Positions 24,017 through 33,646 of a stretch of DNA of 64,000 nt are shown here, in pieces. The DNA is taken from contig NZ_JAQSWB010000002.1 in the NCBI RefSeq assembly GCF_029266855.1, positions 186,001-250,000 of the forward strand, in the 5' to 3' direction. Under the pieces are notes generated by a model. That model was given only the letters and a program-made list of their open reading frames with translations. It was not told the origin of the DNA and did no database searches. Position 1 is the first letter of the stretch. Each line of letters begins with the position of its first letter. The stretch is from Fluviicola sp. (GTDB lineage: Bacteria; Bacteroidota; Bacteroidia; Flavobacteriales_D; Crocinitomicaceae). Position numbers and translations under genes: made by a program.

Positions 24017-26923
24017 TTACCTCCATTTCACCTGAATTGCTTTCTGCATCCAGCTAAATTTAATAGTTCTGAAACTCCAGGGCACGTGGTCCAGCAGCAT
24101 GTCGTATGCTTTGGATTCGACGGTGAGTAAATGCAGATCCTCTTGTTCTTCCAGCCTTCCTTCCCTGCGTAAAAAGCTTTCCTGTAAACCGGTAACGGTA
24201 GTGTTTGTCAAACGTCCCCAATTCTGTAAAACTCCCTCCAGCATTGCATGCACTGTATTCTTTTCTTCGTCACTGAGATTTGATTTGGCCGGGATTGGGG
24301 TTCCCGTTTTGAAATTGGTCAGAAGTTTATCTAGCTGCATGGTATATTCAGGAAAATCTTCGTCCCCGAAAACGGCGTATTGCATCAGGAAAATGGCTTT
24401 TATCCGGGCATCCCTGTTTTTAAACTTCCCGTTTTCCGTTAAGTCCATCATCGCAAAAAGCCGGGGAAGAAAGGGAGAGATCAAAACCAGGCCTGCATTG
24501 TCTATGTATTGGTTTGTATTTGCGTTCTCTTCTTCGGGTTCAAGTTCAGGCTCAGGTTCCGGATCGTTATCGGAATCTTCTTCTTTTACTTCCCCGGGAA
24601 GATTGTCCGGATCTTTTTCAAGTGCCAGGTGTAATTGCTTGAGCAGGACGTCCTGGCTTTTTGCTGCGATAAATTCCCCGATCAACTGGACCCGCTGGCC
24701 GCGACTCAAACTCTTTTTGATCAGGTTCCACAATTCATAGATGAGGTCTTTTTGACTCCGGTGCCTTGCATTTTTTGTAAACTGGAAAACGGTTTGCAAA
24801 AACAATTGGTTATGAATACGGATGTTCCATTTGCGCTGGATGAAGTCCATCATTGTCTTAACAGAATCCAAAATGGGAATAAGGAAATTCATCCAGTCCA
24901 AATCCTGTGAAATCGCATTCATCATAGGTGTGCTCCGCTCATTTTCTGCGAAGTAACTTAATAGCAGCTTCTTGTTTTCTTCCTGCTTCCTGATAAGTAA
25001 GGATGCACCGGCAGATTGTTCGGAAACCTCCGAATCGATCTTCAATTTGATGGAAGTTAGTATTTTGAACAGGTTGAAGGGCAGTGAGAAATTCGAGTTC
25101 TTGAAATCCGAACAGAAAAAATCAACCAGTTGTTTCAAGGTCAAATTGTAATGAGCTCCCGTTTTTTCTAAAATGCGCTGCACAATGTGTTCCTGATTGA
25201 ATACCTGGTTTTTGACCTCTTCCAGCACATCAAACAGGAAAGTCCATTTCAATCGCTGAATGGAGACAATGGTACGTCCTTGGATCTTTGTTCCGTTTCC
25301 CGAATAATTCAGTACTTGCATGAATGCAGAGAGTTCGCTGGATTTTGAAGGAAGGATGACAGCTAATAAACGATGTCTGGCAGATTCTTTTAAACGGTCG
25401 AGCAATAGCTCTCTGAACAGAACAGAACTCAATTTTGCTTTTAGGTCAAGGATTTGTTCTTTATTCAATTTCGAATTTTCTTCCAGTAACTGGATTTGGA
25501 AATGAACGGAATCGAATGTTTTGCTCTGCTCGGATTTTGGTTTTCCCTGGATCCATTCTTGATAAAATTGCCGTATCAGTTCGCGGAGCCCGTTTTGAGT
25601 TTTCCACGAACTTGTTTCCTGGTAGGCAAAGGCTATTATTTGCCAGACTTCAATGTTGTACCGGGCAGAAAGGCGTTTAAAGACCTGCCACACCAGGTAT
25701 TCCCTGTTGATTGAAGAACTTTTTGAAAGTGCCAGCAGAGGAAGAATGACCTGCCATTTGAAAAGTAAAAATTCGCCGCTTGATTTCCCCTGAAGTGCTC
25801 CGCTTTGGTTTTGCTTATTCAAATGCTGTGAGTATTCGATAACAAAATCCGCATCGGCAGGAACAAGTAAGCGCACGAGATCATGGATCTCTGTTTCGCG
25901 GAGTGGTTTAATGATTTGAAGAACGTTTTTCTCATTCTCAAGCAAAACACGCAGCTGGTTCAGATCATTTTCCTGTAATTTGAGTTTTTGACCGGACGAT
26001 TTCAATTCGCGCAAGATGTGCGGCCACTCATCCGGTTTCTGGATACGGATCGCCATAAACGAATGGTACTCTTCTTTTTTTAATTCGTTTAGAATAACCT
26101 GTAGACCGGATGGAATGACATCCCCGAAATCCTGATCAAGAATAAATGTGAGTGTTTTCAACAGTTCACCATAGCTCAGGTTGACGTGCGATGCCAGGTT
26201 CGCGATCGTCTCACGGACGAAGAGTTTCTTATTGAATGCGGAACTCTGATTTCCCAATAAATAAGCATAAACCACTTTCCAGATGATCACCTTTCGTTCT
26301 TCTTCCCGGATAGGAACGCGCGGTGCTTCTGCATACTTGATACGCAAAAATGTTACGTAGGATCGAATGAACGAAAATTCCCTCGGAGCCATCAGTTTTA
26401 CAATGTCAAACAAACTGGAATCTTCGAACTGGTAGATCATGCGGTGTTGAACACTTGTGTAATGGCCGTATGATTTCAGAAACGAACTCAATTCTTTGGA
26501 CCTGTTTTTAAGCACCTGCTGAAATAAGATGCTTATATTTTTGAAGCGATTGGCTAAATTCCAGTTTAAAGTTCCATGGAGCAGAAATTGCTTTAAGGCT
26601 TCCAACTGGTAATCCGCTTCTTCGAGCCGTTTATCTTCTTTTCTCGTCGGGTATAAAAGTTCTCGTTGTAAAGACTCTTCTAACTTTTCCTCCAAAAGCC
26701 GTTCGAAATCTTTTTCGAAATCCTCTTCGGCAATGCTTCCCAGGTCTATGTCGAGTTTTGAAATTTCAATTTCGAATCCGTACTGATCGCAACGCATCAA
26801 TACCCGGTCTGCAACGGCTGTTATGTGTTTTTCGGCAAAGAGCTCAAAATCGCGATACCAGCTCTGAATAAAAGATTCACTGCTGGCATTTACATGAAGC
26901 GCTATGGACGAAATACTGTTCAT
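24017..26923 (-). CDS. contractile injection system tape-measure protein (Afp14-like)
   Basis: 968 residues. The N-terminus (IALHVNASSESFIQSWYRDF, then DQYGFEIEISKLDIDLGSI) is typical of the CIS tape-measure family. The rest is almost entirely helical with leucine- and lysine-rich segments, and it ends in a conserved NWGRLTNTTVTGLQESFLRREGRL and DHVPWSFRTIKFSWM block. An acidic low-complexity insert lies near residues 775-800. The protein sets tube length and spans the lumen. It overlaps the upstream wedge gene by 4 nt. Confidence 0.85.
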   Translation of the reverse strand: MNSISSIALHVNASSESFIQSWYRDFELFAEKHITAVADRVLMRCDQYGFEIEISKLDIDLGSIAEEDFEKDFERLLEEKLEESLQRELLYPTRKEDKRLEEADYQLEALKQFLLHGTLNWNLANRFKNISILFQQVLKNRSKELSSFLKSYGHYTSVQHRMIYQFEDSSLFDIVKLMAPREFSFIRSYVTFLRIKYAEAPRVPIREEERKVIIWKVVYAYLLGNQSSAFNKKLFVRETIANLASHVNLSYGELLKTLTFILDQDFGDVIPSGLQVILNELKKEEYHSFMAIRIQKPDEWPHILRELKSSGQKLKLQENDLNQLRVLLENEKNVLQIIKPLRETEIHDLVRLLVPADADFVIEYSQHLNKQNQSGALQGKSSGEFLLFKWQVILPLLALSKSSSINREYLVWQVFKRLSARYNIEVWQIIAFAYQETSSWKTQNGLRELIRQFYQEWIQGKPKSEQSKTFDSVHFQIQLLEENSKLNKEQILDLKAKLSSVLFRELLLDRLKESARHRLLAVILPSKSSELSAFMQVLNYSGNGTKIQGRTIVSIQRLKWTFLFDVLEEVKNQVFNQEHIVQRILEKTGAHYNLTLKQLVDFFCSDFKNSNFSLPFNLFKILTSIKLKIDSEVSEQSAGASLLIRKQEENKKLLLSYFAENERSTPMMNAISQDLDWMNFLIPILDSVKTMMDFIQRKWNIRIHNQLFLQTVFQFTKNARHRSQKDLIYELWNLIKKSLSRGQRVQLIGEFIAAKSQDVLLKQLHLALEKDPDNLPGEVKEEDSDNDPEPEPELEPEEENANTNQYIDNAGLVLISPFLPRLFAMMDLTENGKFKNRDARIKAIFLMQYAVFGDEDFPEYTMQLDKLLTNFKTGTPIPAKSNLSDEEKNTVHAMLEGVLQNWGRLTNTTVTGLQESFLRREGRLEEQEDLHLLTVESKAYDMLLDHVPWSFRTIKFSWMQKAIQVKWR

Positions 26924-28818
26924 TGAATATCCTTTAAGAAGGGTTTACTCACCCGGAAAAATGCCTTGATTGATTCTGAAAAATGAACCAGTTCTTTGAC
27001 TTTTCTGCTTGCAAGAGCTTCCCGCCATTTGTAATAGATTTGTTCAAAATCATAGATATAGTCAGGCTGTACCTGGTATAGTTTAATTCTTAAATGCGCG
27101 GGGAGTCGTTCTCTCAAAAGTTGCTCAAGGCGTTCGTGCATTTCTTCATTCTCAAAGCGGCTGGAAGCAATAATGGATAAGGTGTTCCCTTCATTTTCGT
27201 CGTGCTTATCCGGATGTGCAAACTGCAATAAGCGGTGCTCCACCAAATAAAATAAGTGTCTTTCCGGGTTCAGGAAACGTATGAATGCCCAAAATCGATT
27301 GGCGGAACGGATCAAATGCTCTCTGGTTCTGTAAGAGCCTAAAATCATCCAGTCTTCCTTTCCAGGATAGCGAAAAACCAGAATCCAGCGGCCGTTTTCG
27401 CTCAGCTGGATCATGCGGTAATTGCCGGCATTAGCCCCAACTTCCAGGAAGCTTTCGAATAGTGCATTCCTGCGGATGAGGCTGATCTCTGCTTGCAGGG
27501 AGGGCAAATATTCTTCTTTCCAATCCATTTCCTGCACCGGAATATTTTGTGGAGATTCATTAAAAATAGGATTGTAGAACACTCCGGAAATCGGAGCAAT
27601 GTCTAAATAAACTTCGTATTGTTCGAAGAAAACGGAATCCGGAAGCAGGTCAAGCCCCTGTTTTTGGAGCAGTTCCCGGATCGGAATTTCAGACTCGATT
27701 TTCTTTCCGTGAAGCAGGGAAAACAATTCTTTGAACACCACATTGCTTTCGGTGGGACTTAATTTATTGAAAGACCGGAAACGGTTTCTATTGAGTTCGG
27801 GCAGTTCTTCTGTCAATGTTGCCCGGTAATTGATCTTTGATTTCGGAGGCTGGAAATCCTGGAAGAACTGTGCGGTATCTTCTCCGTACAAGGTGTCCAG
27901 GATATCAATAAATCCGGATTTTTTATTCTGAATGGATGTCGAATTCTGTAATTGATTGTTCTTACTGAATTTGGCCCTGTCGACTACTTTTGCCACGTCC
28001 GGGATAGAAACCAGTGAAACTGTTCCCGCCGGAGGAGTGTCCTTGAAGCTGATCAGCTGCGGAGCGCTTTGGATTTGTTCGGTTACATTCGCCATCATGA
28101 AATCCATCATAAGCAAATAGCCTTTTAACTGTAAAACGTGTGCTTTGTTGCGTTCGGAAGCTTCCTGGGGAAACCCGCGTGTACCGATTCCATAAACATC
28201 CGGGAAATCCAGTTGAAAGGAATGATAATTGTGGATTTTGATTGCTTCTTCGGATTTATCTGGTCCGTACGTCTTTTCAATCTGGGGAGTGTCTTCCTCT
28301 CTTTTCTTGCGTTTCCCCGCTGATTTTGTCAGGATTTGAATATCATCCCAGCGCAGATCTTCACAGAGGTTCCTGTTTTTATGATATAGGACAAATAACT
28401 CTTCTTTAATGTTCTCACTTGTAATTGCCGGGTTTCGTGTGGAAACAGAAGCACGGATGGAATAAAAGCCTTTCTTGAATTCCACTGAACAGCTTTCAAG
28501 GTTTTCAATGTTGTCGAGGAATAACTGCTCGTAATCCTCAGGTGTGACGATCGATTGAGCAAAAATAAGTTCGGCAGGTAAAATTCCTTTGCTCGCATAA
28601 TCGGCACTGTCCGGACCAATGAATGAACGAAAAGGAAGTTCAAGCTTATACTGAAGTTCAAACAAGGCGTAGTTCATGTTGTCCGAAATGGTAACACCGG
28701 GATCATGGACGTTGAAATCTGTCCAGACATCACCGCTTAATTCCTGCAGGCGCTCCAGTGTTTTTTCCTGGAGTTCCTGGTAAAAATTGTCCGTACGTTC
28801 TCGTTTCCTTATAAACAT
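26920..28818 (-). CDS. baseplate wedge protein (Afp12-like)
   Basis: 632 residues. The beginning (TLERLQELSGDVWTDFNVHDPGVTI, about 19-43) is characteristic of the second wedge protein of Bacteroidota injection systems. The middle has a long charged linker, and the C-terminal half has REHLIRSANRFWAFIRFLNPERHLFYLVEHRLL. In Afp/PVC baseplates Afp11 and Afp12 pair as wedges that bind the hub and sheath. It overlaps the tape-measure gene by 4 nt and starts 3 nt after the fibre-like gene. Confidence 0.8.
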   Translation of the reverse strand: MFIRKRERTDNFYQELQEKTLERLQELSGDVWTDFNVHDPGVTISDNMNYALFELQYKLELPFRSFIGPDSADYASKGILPAELIFAQSIVTPEDYEQLFLDNIENLESCSVEFKKGFYSIRASVSTRNPAITSENIKEELFVLYHKNRNLCEDLRWDDIQILTKSAGKRKKREEDTPQIEKTYGPDKSEEAIKIHNYHSFQLDFPDVYGIGTRGFPQEASERNKAHVLQLKGYLLMMDFMMANVTEQIQSAPQLISFKDTPPAGTVSLVSIPDVAKVVDRAKFSKNNQLQNSTSIQNKKSGFIDILDTLYGEDTAQFFQDFQPPKSKINYRATLTEELPELNRNRFRSFNKLSPTESNVVFKELFSLLHGKKIESEIPIRELLQKQGLDLLPDSVFFEQYEVYLDIAPISGVFYNPIFNESPQNIPVQEMDWKEEYLPSLQAEISLIRRNALFESFLEVGANAGNYRMIQLSENGRWILVFRYPGKEDWMILGSYRTREHLIRSANRFWAFIRFLNPERHLFYLVEHRLLQFAHPDKHDENEGNTLSIIASSRFENEEMHERLEQLLRERLPAHLRIKLYQVQPDYIYDFEQIYYKWREALASRKVKELVHFSESIKAFFRVSKPFLKDIQ

Positions 28819-28821
28819 AGC

Positions 28822-29553
28822 CTACAAATTTTCCATCAATGGGTTATCCCATAGTGATGTGATTGAACCTTGAATAGAAATATTGCCCCCAAGCATAAAT
28901 CGTGTTCTGACCTGCAATTTGCAGGCACGCTCATTCCTGGATTTTACCCAGCGGATCAGCAGCTTGTTTCCAAACACGCCGAAATGAGACCTGATTTTTC
29001 GGATCCTGGGTTTTGCTCCGAAACAATGAGTAGCGTGTGCAACCAAAACGGCGTGTTTTCCGGTGTGGCGTTTTCCCATAACACAGATGACTTCCAATGC
29101 ATGAATTCCTTCCAGGAAATCCGTCAGATCATGCCATTTTCCATCTGCTGAGATATTCTTCAATACTTTTTTTCCTGCGCGTTGCTCCGAATGCAGGGTT
29201 CCTTTCACGTTGATGTCACAACCTTCCTTGCCGATCTCAATTTCACCGTTTTGTTTCAATAGGATCAGTTGTCCCTTTCCAGTATCGTTGACATGACTGA
29301 TCTTTAAATCGTTATTGAGTACGTCGAATTCCCAACGTCCACCGATATCATCTGTCATGTTTTGGAGAAAGGTCATTACTGTTCCTTCCTGTTCGGAGAT
29401 GGGAGCAAGTTTAATCCCGGATTGGGCATCTTTGGAAAAACCGTCATCCAGGATATTGACAGTTGAATCAATTAAATTTTTAAAATCATCAGCGCTCGGA
29501 CGTTGTCCCTTACTAAAACCTTCAATTAATGTATTTCTGTTTCTGATAGCCAT
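28822..29553 (-). CDS. baseplate- or fibre-associated protein of the eCIS
   Basis: 243 residues. The N-terminal RNTLIEGFSKGQRPSADDF and LIDSTVNILDDGF resembles the particle-attachment segments of short fibre-like proteins in Bacteroidota CIS and phage tails. The C-terminal half (130-235) is a compact histidine- and arginine-rich beta domain (GIHALEVICVMG, HATHCFGAKP, LQVRTRFMLGG). Its place between the Afp11 and Afp12 genes suggests a baseplate or receptor-binding role, by inference. The family is not known to me by name. Confidence 0.6.
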   Translation of the reverse strand: MAIRNRNTLIEGFSKGQRPSADDFKNLIDSTVNILDDGFSKDAQSGIKLAPISEQEGTVMTFLQNMTDDIGGRWEFDVLNNDLKISHVNDTGKGQLILLKQNGEIEIGKEGCDINVKGTLHSEQRAGKKVLKNISADGKWHDLTDFLEGIHALEVICVMGKRHTGKHAVLVAHATHCFGAKPRIRKIRSHFGVFGNKLLIRWVKSRNERACKLQVRTRFMLGGNISIQGSITSLWDNPLMENL

Positions 29554-29566
29554 GATGCTGTTATTT

Positions 29567-32500
29567 TCAGAGGATAAATGTTTTTCCGATCTCCATATCG
29601 CCTAAACCATAAGGATCGATCGATTTGTTTTTTTCCTCTATTTGTATAATGTGTGTTTCTGCCGGAACAAATAATTTGTACGGCCTGTTGGGAACAAGCA
29701 GCTCGGCTTCTTCTTCGTGTGTGTACAGATGGTAATAATTTCGTTTTCCGGCTTCGGTTTTATCCTGCGACACGCGAATAATGGCAAAATAATCTATCTC
29801 AGCCACAAAATCGATTTCCTTGATAGCATTGTAGATCCGTGAAATATGAATGGGCTCACCGAATTTCGGAAGGACATTCTTGGCTTGCCATGGTGCGATG
29901 AAATTGTCACAGATCTCTTGAATTGCTTCCAGGGATACTGCCTGGTTTTCATCCTTCAGACGGATCACACATTTTACCTGCAGTTCCTCGTAAACAGGAT
30001 TGACAACGTCAACGATTACATTTTTGGAAGCGCGCTCACTCAGGTAATCTTCAATACGGGATAGCAGCCCCGAAGGAACCATCGGTTTTGAATTATTGAT
30101 TGTTTTTAATTTGTTTTGTGGAATTACAACTACGGTAACAACACCCTGTTTGTCATTTTTCAGGTTGGTATTCGGAAGGCACAACACTTTGCCGATGTCC
30201 GAAAATTCCTGGAGTGTAAGTAGCTCAAAATCTCGCGCGGTAACTGCTCTTCCTCGATGTGTAACAAATTCCGAAACACGTACCTGCATACTTTTCAGAT
30301 CTTCAAGTTCCTGTCCTGCATAATAAGAAGTGATCTGCTCAATGCTCGTAATCCCTGGGAGTTTTTTCTCCGGTTCAAGAAGTCCGTTTGAGTTTTTGAA
30401 GGACTGCATCTTTTCAACGGAAGCTTCATCGGTTTCCAGTACAACCAAACCGGCATTATTATAAACTGCACGTATTTCGGGAACAAACTCGTGGTTCTTC
30501 ACAAATCCGGTCCGGATCCATAAAACACCATCTTTGTCATATAGATTCGGAGGAATGTGAGGCGGAAAGTGATAAACTAAATTCCCGCTTACGGTCATTT
30601 GCTTTGTTTCGTCTTTCAAAATAAAACCGCGTGGAATTTCTTCCCAGTGGTAACCATCGCCCCAGTACATAATGATCTTGGGAATATCATCCACGGTCAT
30701 CTCGTTGCTGACGGCTTCAAAAACGATAAATGTTGAAAAGACCTCGTCTCCTTTTACATTTTTAAAACCCATTAAAATACTGGCATCTGTTTGCTGTGAA
30801 AAAACAAAGGGAATCCCGGTATTGGTGCTGGAATCAACAGACGACACAACCCCGAAAGGATGCAGCTGGTCTACCAGTACATGGCTGTTTCGGGTATTTT
30901 TCCGCAGGTCAATAATGTCTTCCGAACGGTAATTCAGAGTGATGTTTTCTACATGTGGAAAAATGGGAGGAAGTAACACCGGTAGGCGTTTTTTTCTCCA
31001 TTTCTTCATCATCATGCGTTCCGTGAATAAATCCCGGTATTCCTGGCTGCCAAATCCCATATCCGGACTTTCAAGCGTTAGTTTTACAAAACCGGTACGG
31101 GTTTTAATAGTGTATTTGTAGGTGTCTTCGGAATGCTCGAAGGGTACCATTTTTTTGACTGATATTTTCGGGAAATCACTTTCGTCTGAAACAGCCTTAT
31201 CCAGTTTTGCAGCATTCGGATCATCCACCTCGGCATCCCGGAATAGCGAAAAGCCACTTTTCCCTGTAGTAGGAAACCAGCTGTTGTCGCTCAAATAACG
31301 TGTGCGGATTTTAAAACTGTTATTGTCAATCTGTCCGGGATATGCGGCATAATGTCCTTTTAATCCCTTCGGATGCAAGGGAAGCTGGTTCCATTTGACG
31401 CAAATATCGATACTGCTGGTGTTTTTAATCGCCATTTCGTAATTCCCGATTGCCATCCAGGTTCCTGCAGAAGTATTGATTCCAAAAGGAGGAAATGATT
31501 TCGAATTGTCAATTTTACCTAATTCATTGTAAACCTGGACATCATTGATTCCTTCCACTTTCGTTCGGATCAGGATTCGCTGAATCCGCAATTTGTGGAT
31601 CCACGAATAAGGGTAGAGCCAGGCATCGAAATTGAGCCGGATTTGTATTGCAGGGAATTCCGATTGAAAATGATGAACTTCTTCCGTACATCCAACTGTG
31701 GAAGGGAAATCTTCCGGAAGCAAAAACTTCAGGATCAAACGGTTTCGGGTCGTGTCTTTTTTTACTTCGAAAATAGTCACGTTGGTCCAGCCTGTCGGAG
31801 TACTAATGGTTATGTAAAAGAGGTTGTTGAAAATGTTTGCCCGGATTTTCTGACGAACTCCCTGGACCCTGGTTAATTCCCGTCGGTCTAATTTCAACGC
31901 ACTTAATTCCTGTTTGGTGAATTTCAGTTTATGTCCTTTCAGATTGCTTAACTTGATCTTTGCTAATTCTTCCTTTACCAGTTTGAGTTGCTTCGCTATT
32001 TGCAGATCGGTTGTGTTGAGCGACTCTAATCTTTGCTTCTCCCACTTGAGTTTCTCCCATTTGAGTTTCACTAACTCGAGTTTTACTAATTGAGGTTCTA
32101 TCTTTTGAAGCGTTTTGAGCCATTCTTTATTTTCGGCTTCGAAGTAAATATTCACTACCCGTTTTCCTTCTCGTAAGAGTAGAGAAGGGGCAGCAATCCG
32201 GATCCCGATAGCACGGGTCTCGCGTGAAAATTCATTGTCGAAGATCAGCGTGCGGTCCTGAACGGGTTTATCGTGCAGGAGATCCCGTGTTTTAATTGCT
32301 GTTACAAAATTCAGATTTGCGGCAGGGTAGTGGTAAGGATTTCGCTCAAAACAAACGGTGTACGCGCTCAGAGCTTCAATATCCTGGACAACCAATTCGT
32401 TTTCAAGACGATAGGTCAGTACGTTTTGATCTGTGTTTTTCCGGTTGAAGCCGGTATTTTTTTCAATAGTGATTGTTCCCGGAGTGGCTTTGTCGAATGC

Positions 32501-32899
32501 AAGCCATACGCGATCTCCTTTTACGGAAAGCGGACTTACTTTGAGGTATTCGGTCAGGTACCAGTTTGCAAAATCATTCCAGCGACCATTGTATTTCTCT
32601 GTTACCTTCTGGAGGTTTTCTATAAAAGCAAGGAGCAAAGCCTGGGAAGGTTCCATTTTACCGATCGCCTCGTGGGCATGCTTCATCTGGATGTTTTCAC
32701 GCAAAGCTTCCAGTTCGCCCAGGAAATCTTCAAAATAGCCTTCCGGAATCTCTTTTTCGTTGTAAAAGCGGATCCATCCTGCAATTCGAATCAGTTTTTG
32801 GAGCATAGCGGCCTTGTCGTTGTCCAGCATTTTAAACGTGCCGGGAACGTGCAAGCGATCCAATCGATCCTTTCTGCTATGTCCGTCTCTTGATTTCAT
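29567..32899 (-). CDS. baseplate wedge protein (Afp11/gpJ-like) with an internal repeat
   Basis: 1110 residues. The C-terminal third is the baseplate J-like part (VRVSEFVTHRGRAVTARDFELLTLQEFSDIGKVLC, about 890-925, then GVVTVVVIPQNKLK and PNRPYKLF near the end). Around residues 265-345 is an unusual stretch of L/K/W/E repeats five residues long (LVKLE LVKLK WEKLK WEKQR LESLN), encoded by a 15-bp tandem repeat at about 32035-32100. It is longer than Afp11 of known systems. It forms the wedge with the 26920-28818 product. Confidence 0.85.
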   Translation of the reverse strand: MKSRDGHSRKDRLDRLHVPGTFKMLDNDKAAMLQKLIRIAGWIRFYNEKEIPEGYFEDFLGELEALRENIQMKHAHEAIGKMEPSQALLLAFIENLQKVTEKYNGRWNDFANWYLTEYLKVSPLSVKGDRVWLAFDKATPGTITIEKNTGFNRKNTDQNVLTYRLENELVVQDIEALSAYTVCFERNPYHYPAANLNFVTAIKTRDLLHDKPVQDRTLIFDNEFSRETRAIGIRIAAPSLLLREGKRVVNIYFEAENKEWLKTLQKIEPQLVKLELVKLKWEKLKWEKQRLESLNTTDLQIAKQLKLVKEELAKIKLSNLKGHKLKFTKQELSALKLDRRELTRVQGVRQKIRANIFNNLFYITISTPTGWTNVTIFEVKKDTTRNRLILKFLLPEDFPSTVGCTEEVHHFQSEFPAIQIRLNFDAWLYPYSWIHKLRIQRILIRTKVEGINDVQVYNELGKIDNSKSFPPFGINTSAGTWMAIGNYEMAIKNTSSIDICVKWNQLPLHPKGLKGHYAAYPGQIDNNSFKIRTRYLSDNSWFPTTGKSGFSLFRDAEVDDPNAAKLDKAVSDESDFPKISVKKMVPFEHSEDTYKYTIKTRTGFVKLTLESPDMGFGSQEYRDLFTERMMMKKWRKKRLPVLLPPIFPHVENITLNYRSEDIIDLRKNTRNSHVLVDQLHPFGVVSSVDSSTNTGIPFVFSQQTDASILMGFKNVKGDEVFSTFIVFEAVSNEMTVDDIPKIIMYWGDGYHWEEIPRGFILKDETKQMTVSGNLVYHFPPHIPPNLYDKDGVLWIRTGFVKNHEFVPEIRAVYNNAGLVVLETDEASVEKMQSFKNSNGLLEPEKKLPGITSIEQITSYYAGQELEDLKSMQVRVSEFVTHRGRAVTARDFELLTLQEFSDIGKVLCLPNTNLKNDKQGVVTVVVIPQNKLKTINNSKPMVPSGLLSRIEDYLSERASKNVIVDVVNPVYEELQVKCVIRLKDENQAVSLEAIQEICDNFIAPWQAKNVLPKFGEPIHISRIYNAIKEIDFVAEIDYFAIIRVSQDKTEAGKRNYYHLYTHEEEAELLVPNRPYKLFVPAETHIIQIEEKNKSIDPYGLGDMEIGKTFIL
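32035..32100 (-). repeat. 15-bp tandem repeat inside the wedge gene
   Basis: The plus strand shows successive units like CCCACTTGAGTTTCT, CCCATTTGAGTTTCA, CTAACTCGAGTTTTA and CTAATTGAGGTTCTA. They keep the reading frame and encode 5-residue units of the L-x-x-L-x type. This looks like in-frame slippage. Confidence 0.65.
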
Positions 32900-32937
32900 T
32901 TATTACCTTTTCAATTCAATTTTACATTAATTCGTAA

Positions 32938-33339
32938 TTACAGCTGTGTTCCCTCCAGGAAGTAGAACGGATAAACCATACTGCTTCGGCTGTTTGTTTG
33001 TCGAATAGTGAATTCGATCTTAATCCATAAGATTCCCTCCATCGCATCACGGATTTCCACATCCACAGAATCTGTAGTAATCCGCGGTTCACCTTCGCGA
33101 ATAGCCTGTTCGATGATGTCTATGATCATGGTGCGTTCCGAAAGATCAATCTTTGAGAATACCCATTTATCAATCGGACAACCGTAGTTGTAGCGGAATA
33201 CGCGTTCCCCGGGAATGGTTGAAAACAGGATTCGCAAACTTTCCCAAATATCTTCTTCATCGGAAACCAGGTGAACGCCGCGCTGATTGAATCGCACGGG
33301 AAAACCCCAACCGGTTCCTAAATATGTTTTGTCTTCCAT
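32938..33339 (-). CDS. GPW/gp25-family baseplate wedge (Afp9-like)
   Basis: 133 residues from the ATG at 33339. A GGAGG Shine-Dalgarno, unusual for this organism, lies 5 nt before it; a TTG at 33351 would overlap the PAAR gene. The family pattern is clear: GTGWGFPVRFN, ILFSTIPGERVFRYNYGCPID, LVF-like VFSK, then EQAIREGEPRI and ILWIKIEFTIR. gp25-like proteins start sheath polymerisation at the baseplate. It sits between PAAR and Afp11-like genes, the usual order. Confidence 0.9.
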   Translation of the reverse strand: MEDKTYLGTGWGFPVRFNQRGVHLVSDEEDIWESLRILFSTIPGERVFRYNYGCPIDKWVFSKIDLSERTMIIDIIEQAIREGEPRITTDSVDVEIRDAMEGILWIKIEFTIRQTNSRSSMVYPFYFLEGTQL

Positions 33340-33340
33340 T

Positions 33341-33640
33341 TTATCCTCCAATTAGTACGGTTGGACATCCAAGTACGATTGCTCCTCCGTGTGCACAGGT
33401 GTCACCCATGCGGGCAGCGGGTTTCCCACTGATCATGACGGTTGCCGATCCTTTGACAATGCTGTCGGGCGGACCAACACAAACACACATATCACCCATA
33501 ACAGCCGCAGGCAATCCGCCGATCAGAACTGTTGGTGCTCCGGGTCCGGTAATTGGTCCGCCAACGTGTGGTACAGGAGGAACTCCCGGTGTCACCATCG
33601 GGCAAGTGTGCATATCTGTTAATCTGGCTGCTAAACTCAT
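33341..33640 (-). CDS. PAAR-domain spike tip (Afp10-like)
   Basis: 99 residues, glycine- and proline-rich throughout, with repeats of G-x-P-x-V-x-I-G-G and metal-binding residues (DMHTCPMVTPGVPPVPHVGG at 8-27, then GDTCAHGGAIVLGCPTV). PAAR proteins cap the VgrG spike and may carry cargo. The gene overlaps the gp25 ribosome-binding region and starts 6 nt after the spike gene's stop. Confidence 0.92.
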   Translation of the reverse strand: MSLAARLTDMHTCPMVTPGVPPVPHVGGPITGPGAPTVLIGGLPAAVMGDMCVCVGPPDSIVKGSATVMISGKPAARMGDTCAHGGAIVLGCPTVLIGG

Positions 33641-33646
33641 CGTATC

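Noticed and set aside
24099-24740. 213-residue plus-strand ORF, serine-rich
   Set aside because: It lies antisense inside the tape-measure gene. Its serine-rich content is the mirror of the acidic glutamate/aspartate codons of the real protein.
31929-32123. Minus-strand ORF of 64 residues with 5-residue repeats
   Set aside because: It is an out-of-frame shadow of the wedge gene. It only mirrors the 15-bp tandem repeat in the real frame.
32273-32893. 206-residue plus-strand ORF
   Set aside because: It is antisense to the Afp11-like wedge gene, has no start signal and does not resemble a protein family.
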